DNA from: JBEKYH01 sp049511115
GTDB lineage: Bacteria; Planctomycetota; Phycisphaerae; Tepidisphaerales; Tepidisphaeraceae
DNA: 7,012 nucleotides
Direction of reading: 5' to 3'
Assembly: GCA_049511115.1 (NCBI GenBank)
Contig: JBEKYH010000275.1
Span: forward strand, 1-7,012
Part shown: one piece after another, positions 1 through 4,495 of the stretch
Numbering within the stretch: the stretch's first letter is position 1
How the letters are laid out: each line of letters starts with the position of its first letter
Program-made: the position numbers and the translations under genes
Notes under the pieces: generated by a model
Databases searched by the model: none
What the model was told of the DNA's origin: nothing
What the model saw: the letters and a program-made list of their open reading frames with translations, nothing else

Positions 1-494
1 TGCTCAAAAACAGCGGCAAGGCGAGCTACTACCTGAGCCATGCGGGTCGAGTCATTGCGGCGAATGTCGCCGAGAATTCGCGTCGCGTCCGGCGACATTT
101 CCACAAATCGCGTGATGCCTTTGCCGCACAGATAAAACTTGCCGGGGTTGGCCGGGTCGTTGATTTTCACGCCCTGCTTTTGCAGTTCGTCCACCAGGCA
201 GATGATCTCCAGCCCAAACAGCGGAAAAATGGATTTGCGCCGCGCCAACTGCGCAAATTCGCCATAAACTTCGTAATCGTAGTAGTTGCTCGCGCCGACA
301 ACGGCGACGCCTTGCGCCGCGGCCAGATCGACCATTTGCGCCACATTCCCAAACGCCGAGAAATTCGGCGGGAGGTGCAGATGCGCGTTCACCTTGAGCG
401 CGGGGCGGGCTTCCTTCGCGGCCAGAGATCGAATCTCCGCCACTGTCGCCAGGCCCCTCATTTCCACCAGTGCTTTTGCCGCTTCGGTTTGCAT
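1..494 (-). CDS. PHP-like domain protein, partial (C-terminus beyond the left edge)
   Basis: An open frame reads from the ATG at 494-492 to the window edge, giving 164 residues and no stop codon. The start is unambiguous: in-frame stops lie at 530-525 and no other start codon lies between. A weak GGA sits 6 nt upstream of the ATG. The sequence resembles the N-terminal half of a PHP metal-dependent phosphoesterase fold. It has an H-x-H pair at His38/His40 (NAHLHLPP), a hydrophobic strand ending in GASNYYD (67-73), and FPLFGLEI (90-97) with Glu96 where PHP proteins keep a metal-binding glutamate. The usual T-D-H of the second PHP motif is not visible; Ser-Asn-Tyr-Tyr stands there instead. It may therefore be a divergent or non-hydrolytic member. 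It lies 46 nt after the E3 gene on the same strand and could be cotranscribed. No substrate can be named. The coding call is firm and the family assignment moderate. Confidence 0.78.
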   Translation of the reverse strand, partial: MQTEAAKALVEMRGLATVAEIRSLAAKEARPALKVNAHLHLPPNFSAFGNVAQMVDLAAAQGVAVVGASNYYDYEVYGEFAQLARRKSIFPLFGLEIICLVDELQKQGVKINDPANPGKFYLCGKGITRFVEMSPDATRILGDIRRNDSTRMAQVVARLAAVFE

Positions 495-540
495 AATTGT
501 TCCGTGAGTATCCTTATCAAAGGTCTATCAAAAGCCGGTC

Positions 541-1959
541 CTAAACTTCGGCGGCTATTCTAAGAACTTTTTTGGGCGGAAGATGCAGCCCCATGGATAG
601 CGCGTCCTCCGCCGCCTCCTTGAACGCCTCACTGATGGTCGGATGGGCGAATACCGTCTCGGCGACATCATGAACCTTCACCTTCTGATGCATTAGCGCC
701 CCCGCCGATGCGATGCACTCGGTGACATTGTGCCCGACCATGTGGACGCCCAGCAGCGCGTCCGTCTCGCGGTGGCGGATGACTTTGACAAACCCCACCG
801 TGTCATTCGCCGCCATCGCCTTGCCCAGGAACGCGAGCGGAAATTGCCCGATGGAGATAGGCAGATTAGCCGCCTGCGCCTCGTCAGCGCTCATGCCGAC
901 CGACGCAACCTCCGGGAATGTGTAAATGCAATTGGGAATCGGCGCGTCGAATGTGGTGGCATGCCCCAGCGCATTCTCCGCCGCGACAACGCCATGCGCC
1001 GAAGCGGCATGGGCGAGGAGGCATCGCCCGTTCGCGTCGCCGATGCAGTAATAGCCGGGGACGGATGCTTCCATCTTGTCGTTCACGCGAATAAATCCGC
1101 GATCCGTCGCCAGCCCGATGCTCTGCAATCCGACCTCGGCCGTGTTGGGTCTGCGGCCCGTGGCGACCAGCACGCGGTCGGCCTCGATGGTGTTGCCGTT
1201 GGAAAGTGTCGCCTTGGCAAGTTCACCCTGGATGGTCAGGTTCTCGATCTTCACGCCCGCGAAAGAGACGATGCCGCGCTTGGTGAACACGTCGGTCAGA
1301 GTTTGCGCCACCTGCGCATCCAGCGTCGGCAGCAATCGCGGCAGCATTTCGACGATGGTCACTTCCACGCCGATCGCGCGAAGGAGGCAGGCAAATTCGC
1401 ATCCGATAATCCCGCCGCCGACGATAAGGAGCTTTTTGGGCAACGTCTTCCAATGCAGGGCTTCATCGCTGGTGCAGACCATGTTCACATCGGTCGGCCA
1501 GCCGGGAATGCGCGAGGGGGTTGAGCCGACCGCTAAAATCGTTTTGCTCGCCGTAATCGCCTCGGCCCCGCCGTCGTTCTTGGTGATGTTGATCTTGCCG
1601 GGACCGTTCAAAACGGCCTGCCCCTGATAGGCGGTCACCTTTCTGGCCGCCAGCAGACCTTTAATGCCGTTGCGAAGATTTTGAATGATCGTGTCCTTGC
1701 GCGACTGAATCTTGGCCCAATTCACCACGACCGGGCCGGCGACATCCACGCCCATCTCCGAGGCATGGTGAATGTGATGCACCAATTCCGCCGAGGCCAA
1801 TAACGCCTTGGATGGAATGCACCCGACATTGAGGCACGTACCGCCCAGGTGCGACTTTTCCACGATGGCGACAGACGCGCCGAGCTGCGCCGCCTTCAAA
1901 GCGGCCACATATCCGCCCGGTCCAGCCCCCAGGACTGCGACATCAAAATGTTTACTCAT
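541..1959 (-). CDS. lpdA: Dihydrolipoamide dehydrogenase (E3)
   Basis: This 472-residue flavoprotein reoxidises the dihydrolipoyl groups of E2 and passes electrons through FAD to NAD+; it is cytoplasmic. Domains in order are: FAD-binding GAGPGG at 11-16 with Glu34 closing the fold; the redox disulfide motif GGTCLNVGCIPSK with Cys42 and Cys47; the NAD-binding GGGIIG at 181-186, followed by Glu204, which fits NAD+ rather than NADP+; ATGRRPN; a second FAD contact, GDANG; and the C-terminal dimerisation domain with the active-site pair His439 and Glu444 in HPTISE. Length is normal for the family (about 460-480) and no catalytic residue is missing. There is no N-terminal lipoyl domain. The ATG at 1959-1957 fits the conserved N-terminus, where the first beta strand begins at residue 5. 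The gene follows E2 by 49 nt on the same strand, which suggests it serves this complex. Because E3 is often shared, it may also serve other lipoyl enzymes such as 2-oxoglutarate dehydrogenase or the glycine cleavage system. Confidence 0.97.
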   Translation of the reverse strand: MSKHFDVAVLGAGPGGYVAALKAAQLGASVAIVEKSHLGGTCLNVGCIPSKALLASAELVHHIHHASEMGVDVAGPVVVNWAKIQSRKDTIIQNLRNGIKGLLAARKVTAYQGQAVLNGPGKINITKNDGGAEAITASKTILAVGSTPSRIPGWPTDVNMVCTSDEALHWKTLPKKLLIVGGGIIGCEFACLLRAIGVEVTIVEMLPRLLPTLDAQVAQTLTDVFTKRGIVSFAGVKIENLTIQGELAKATLSNGNTIEADRVLVATGRRPNTAEVGLQSIGLATDRGFIRVNDKMEASVPGYYCIGDANGRCLLAHAASAHGVVAAENALGHATTFDAPIPNCIYTFPEVASVGMSADEAQAANLPISIGQFPLAFLGKAMAANDTVGFVKVIRHRETDALLGVHMVGHNVTECIASAGALMHQKVKVHDVAETVFAHPTISEAFKEAAEDALSMGLHLPPKKVLRIAAEV

Positions 1960-1967
1960 GGCGATAC

Positions 1968-1992
1968 CGCGGGAATTTCCCGCGATCCTTTT
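1968..1992 (-). promoter_or_regulatory. Shine-Dalgarno plus hairpin before the E3 start
   Basis: Read on the minus strand, AAAAGGA (1992-1986) is a strong Shine-Dalgarno sequence but lies 26 nt from the E3 ATG, too far for normal initiation. Between them is a perfect inverted repeat: arm CGCGGGA (1984-1978), loop AAT, arm TCCCGCG (1974-1968). When this 7-bp GC-rich hairpin folds, only 9 unpaired nt separate the Shine-Dalgarno from the ATG, which is a normal spacing. No other good ribosome site lies nearer the start. The repeat is seen directly. The role as a spacing hairpin is inferred; it could instead be an mRNA-stability or attenuation element between the E2 and E3 genes. Confidence 0.5.
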
Positions 1993-2008
1993 GGTGAACG
2001 ACGTTTTT

Positions 2009-3544
2009 TTATGAGTTCAGTTTGTCCGGCGATTCCAGAAGTTCTTTGAGCCGGGCGAGGAATTTAGCGGCCAATACGCCGTCGATAATGCGATGGTCCG
2101 AGCTGAGGGTCAGGGTCATCACTTTGCCCGCGCGAAGAGCGCCGTCCTTCACGACGACCGCTTCGCGAGCCGCTCCGACGGCGAGAATCGCCGATTCGGG
2201 GGGATTTATAATCGCCGCGAATTCTTCGGTGCCGAACATACCCAGATTGGTGATGGTGAAGTTTCCCGATCCCATCCCTTCGATCTTTCCCGCGCGCGCC
2301 GCCGTGGCCAGCCGGCGCGTTTCGGCGCCGATGGTTTTGAGGTCCAGCCGCTCGGCTCCGAGAATCACCGGCACTACCAGCCCCTCGTCGATTCCGACGG
2401 CTATGCCAATGTTGGCCGACGCGCTCTCGACGATCTCGTCCCCCTCGATGCGGCTGCGGAACGCCGGAAATTCGCCGACCGCTCGGGCGCAAGCCAATAC
2501 AATGACATCATTGATACTGCACGGATACTGCGCCTTGCGGGCCTGGTAGTAGGCCAGGGCCGGGGCGGCATCGACCGTCAGGCGAACATAAAAGTGGGGA
2601 ATCGTTTGCTTGGAGAAAAGCAGGCTCTTGGCGATGGCCTTGCGCATCTGGCTCATGCGCTTGCGGGTTGTGCCGGCAGCGGGTGCGCCCGCGGCCGCTG
2701 CGGCGGGTCGCGCCGGCGCGGTCAGCGGAAGGTCCGTCGAGAGGATGCGGCCATATGGCCCACTGCCGGCCGAGATGGCGGATAGATCGACGCCGCGTTC
2801 CTTGGCGATCTTTCGCGCCGCTGGCGACGCCTTAACCCGTCCGTTGTCGGCGACCGCCGCGGAAAAGACGGCGCTTTCACGCGCCGGGGCTGCGGCAGTC
2901 GCGCTTTCGGCAACAGGCGCCGCCGCGGATGAGCTTGTGTCAGGAGCAGGCCCGCCGCCTGCGGCGATAAAAGCGTCCACATCCGCATCGTTGTCCGCGA
3001 TGTACGCGACCGGCAAAAGTACCGCGATTGCTTTGCCTTCGCCCACGACAACGCGGGCGAGCCGTCCCGATTCCGGGGCCTCCACATCCATGTTGGCCTT
3101 GTCGGTTTCAATCTCGAAGATCACGTCCCCCTTTTTGATCGTCGCGCCGGGCTTAACGTGCCATTTGTTGATGGTGCCTTCCTCCATCGATTGCCCAGCC
3201 TTGGGCATCAAAACGGGGATCACTTTGCCCGCCGGAGCCGCGGAAGATTTGGCCGCTGGTTTCGCCGGCGCGGATGCCGCCACGGGTGCAGCCGGAGCCG
3301 CGGGCGTCGCATCCCCCGCCTCGATCTGCGCCAGCGCCGCATGAACCGGCGCGGTCCTTCCTTCCGCGACGGTGATCTCGCCCATCTTTCCCGCAACCGG
3401 CGATTCAATCTGAATCAGCCCCGCATCCGTCTCCAATTCCAGCACCACATCGCCCTTGGCGACCGCTTCTCCCGGCTTCTTCAGCCATTTGCGCACGGTC
3501 CCCGATTGGACTTTCCCCGCCGACGGCATTTTGATGGTTGGCAC
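2009..3544 (-). CDS. pdhC: Pyruvate dehydrogenase-type E2 (dihydrolipoamide acetyltransferase)
   Basis: This 511-residue core subunit takes the acyl group from E1 on a lipoyl arm and transfers it to CoA. Domains in order are: lipoyl-type domain 1 (about 1-77); an Ala/Pro linker (78-107); lipoyl domain 2 (about 108-185) with lipoyl Lys149 in ETDKA; an Ala-rich linker (about 198-234); a peripheral-subunit binding domain (about 236-274, KASPAARKIAKERGVDL); and the catalytic acyltransferase domain (about 290-511) with His484 and Asp488 in DHRIIDG. NFTITNLGMFG and AIINPPESAILAVGA are typical of pyruvate-type E2 proteins, so acetyltransfer is more likely than branched-chain or succinyl transfer. 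Domain 1 has ETDAG where ETDKA is expected: Ala41 (codon GCG, 3424-3422) replaces the lipoylated lysine. The start is GTG at 3544-3542, chosen because AAGGA lies 6 nt upstream and because the lipoyl strand begins at residue 2; the next ATG is codon 6 and would cut into it. E3 follows 49 nt downstream. Confidence 0.96.
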   Translation of the reverse strand: MPTIKMPSAGKVQSGTVRKWLKKPGEAVAKGDVVLELETDAGLIQIESPVAGKMGEITVAEGRTAPVHAALAQIEAGDATPAAPAAPVAASAPAKPAAKSSAAPAGKVIPVLMPKAGQSMEEGTINKWHVKPGATIKKGDVIFEIETDKANMDVEAPESGRLARVVVGEGKAIAVLLPVAYIADNDADVDAFIAAGGGPAPDTSSSAAAPVAESATAAAPARESAVFSAAVADNGRVKASPAARKIAKERGVDLSAISAGSGPYGRILSTDLPLTAPARPAAAAAGAPAAGTTRKRMSQMRKAIAKSLLFSKQTIPHFYVRLTVDAAPALAYYQARKAQYPCSINDVIVLACARAVGEFPAFRSRIEGDEIVESASANIGIAVGIDEGLVVPVILGAERLDLKTIGAETRRLATAARAGKIEGMGSGNFTITNLGMFGTEEFAAIINPPESAILAVGAAREAVVVKDGALRAGKVMTLTLSSDHRIIDGVLAAKFLARLKELLESPDKLNS

Positions 3545-3550
3545 GATTTG

Positions 3551-3555
3551 TCCTT
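3551..3555 (-). promoter_or_regulatory. Ribosome binding site deciding the GTG start of E2
   Basis: AAGGA on the minus strand (3555-3551) lies 6 nt before GTG at 3544-3542. This supports GTG over the in-frame ATG at codon 6 as the E2 start. It also shows that this organism uses Shine-Dalgarno initiation. Confidence 0.75.
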
Positions 3556-3584
3556 AATATTTCATAACTTGTGCAAACTTTTTC

Positions 3585-3601
3585 ATTTCTCGATCAGAAA
3601 T
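3585..3601. promoter_or_regulatory. 17-bp inverted repeat, candidate operator
   Basis: ATTTCT-CGATC-AGAAAT is a perfect inverted repeat with 6-bp arms and a 5-bp centre. It begins one base from the predicted -10 box of the E2 promoter and covers the predicted transcription start (about 3595). A protein bound here would block E2-E3 transcription. The DeoR-type regulator encoded just to the right is the obvious candidate to bind it. The repeat is seen directly; its function and binding partner are inferred, and a 6-bp arm in AT-rich DNA could occur by chance. Confidence 0.4.
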
Positions 3602-3630
3602 ATTACAACATATCTTGATTTTTTTGTCAA
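3602..3630 (-). promoter_or_regulatory. Sigma70-like promoter for the E2-E3 unit
   Basis: On the minus strand, a perfect -35 box TTGACA (3630-3625) is followed by a 17-nt spacer and a -10 box TGTAAT (3607-3602, five of six consensus bases). The spacer starts with a run of six A. Predicted transcription start is near 3595, giving a leader of about 50 nt before the GTG start of E2. This is the best promoter match noticed in the window. Confidence 0.68.
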
Positions 3631-3643
3631 GGTCTGTTCTAAT
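3615..3643 (+). promoter_or_regulatory. Sigma70-like promoter for the regulator-E1 unit
   Basis: On the plus strand, TTGATT (3615-3620) and TCTAAT (3638-3643) are separated by 17 nt and match the -35 and -10 consensus at four and five of six bases. Transcription would start near 3650, about 42 nt before the regulator ATG. This promoter overlaps the opposite-strand E2 promoter across 3615-3630, so polymerase probably cannot occupy both at once. Confidence 0.52.
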
Positions 3644-3692
3644 AGTCCGCGTTGCAGGGCGGCTGTCGCCTTGCCGGGGTGCTAAACGCGGC

Positions 3693-4493
3693 ATGAAAAT
3701 GAGCGGATCAGAGCGACGAGAGCGAATCGTGTCCGAGCTGGTCGAGCGCCGCCATCTGACGGCGCAACAGCTTTCGGCCGAGATTGGCGTTTCCGAAGCC
3801 ACCGTCCGCCGTGATCTAAAACAGTTGGACGCCGAAGGCAAAGTCGAATTGAACTACGGCAGCGCCACCATCCGCCGCCTGAGCGACTTCTCCTTCCAAT
3901 CGAAGGTTAATCGCAACACCGCGGGCAAGCAAATTATCGGACGCCTGGCGGCGGACCTCATCGCCGATGGCGACCAGGTCTTCCTCGATTCCGGCACCAC
4001 TTCCTTTGCCGTCGCCCCTCATCTGAAACGCAAACGCGGATTGTCCGTGATCGTCCATTCCGCCCGGCTGGCGCTGGAACTCGACGCCCCGGGCCTCAGT
4101 GTCATCCTCCTCGGCGGCCAATACCGGGCAGAGCGAATGGATACCGTCGGTCCGCTCACGGCGTCGGCGCTCAACCAGTTGCATGGCTATATCTGCATGA
4201 TCGGAGCCGACGGGCTTCGCATGGACGTGGGATTGTTCGCCGCCGACATTGAAAGCGCTGATTTGTATCGCCGCGCTGTCGGCAACGCCCGGGAGACGAT
4301 CCTTCTGGTTGACCACACCAAGTTTCTCGCCCCGGCCCTCTACAAGATCGTCGAATGGGATGCCATCTCCCGCGTGGTAACCGACCAGCAGCCGCCCCCG
4401 GAGTGGGAAGAGTTTTTCCAGAGGAAACAAATACAACTGATCTGCGAGGCGTCGCCCCAGCCAGCGGGCGAGCCTCATCATCAAGGAGTCTAG
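3693..4493 (+). CDS. DeoR-family transcriptional regulator
   Basis: This 266-residue protein has the two-part DeoR layout. Residues about 8-60 form a winged helix-turn-helix (LTAQQLSAEIGVSEATVRRDL, written here in part as VSEATVRRDL at 33-42). Residues about 75-235 form the DeoR sensor domain, with DSGTT at 99-103, GG at 141-142, GADGL at 171-175 and DHTKF at 207-211. Family members generally bind phosphorylated sugars or related metabolites and most often repress their neighbours. The usual R-x-H-G-G after the wing is changed to LNYGSA. The ATG at 3693 is preferred because an in-frame ATG at 3615 would lie upstream of the predicted promoter and add 26 residues not typical of the family. ATG 3699 is equally possible, and neither has a strong Shine-Dalgarno. 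The stop codon is 2 nt before the E1 start, so E1 is cotranscribed. Divergence from E2-E3 suggests it controls the dehydrogenase complex; its ligand is unknown. Confidence 0.92.
   Translation: MKMSGSERRERIVSELVERRHLTAQQLSAEIGVSEATVRRDLKQLDAEGKVELNYGSATIRRLSDFSFQSKVNRNTAGKQIIGRLAADLIADGDQVFLDSGTTSFAVAPHLKRKRGLSVIVHSARLALELDAPGLSVILLGGQYRAERMDTVGPLTASALNQLHGYICMIGADGLRMDVGLFAADIESADLYRRAVGNARETILLVDHTKFLAPALYKIVEWDAISRVVTDQQPPPEWEEFFQRKQIQLICEASPQPAGEPHHQGV
4483..4488 (+). promoter_or_regulatory. Ribosome binding site deciding the E1 start
   Basis: AAGGAG lies 7 nt before the ATG at 4496 and inside the last codons of the regulator gene. This selects 4496 over the in-frame ATG at 4355. The longer form would overlap the regulator by 139 nt and add 47 residues without recognisable E1 character. 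Confidence 0.88.
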
Positions 4494-4495
4494 CG

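Noticed and set aside
180..563. A 127-codon plus-strand open frame at the left end
   Set aside because: It is antisense to the PHP-like gene, whose frame carries the recognisable motifs and a clean start.
730..1524. A 264-codon open frame on the plus strand, antisense to E3
   Set aside because: It lies wholly within the E3 gene, has an Arg/His/Asp-rich shadow composition, no recognisable motif and no clear ribosome site.
1968..1984. The GC-rich hairpin as a rho-independent terminator between E2 and E3
   Set aside because: On the transcribed strand it is followed by GTATCGCC and not a U run, so it is unlikely to end transcription.
2610..3344. A 244-codon Ala-rich open frame on the plus strand, antisense to E2
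   Set aside because: Its composition derives from the antisense of the Ala/Pro linkers and lipoyl domain of E2. It is a shadow.
3615..3692. A 26-residue N-terminal extension of the DeoR-type regulator
   Set aside because: It would start upstream of the predicted -10 box, and DeoR proteins normally begin a few residues before the helix-turn-helix.
4355..4495. A 47-residue N-terminal extension of E1 overlapping the regulator gene
   Set aside because: AAGGAG 7 nt before the ATG at 4496 and E1-like sequence only after that point favour 4496. The extension is the regulator's coding sequence read in another frame.
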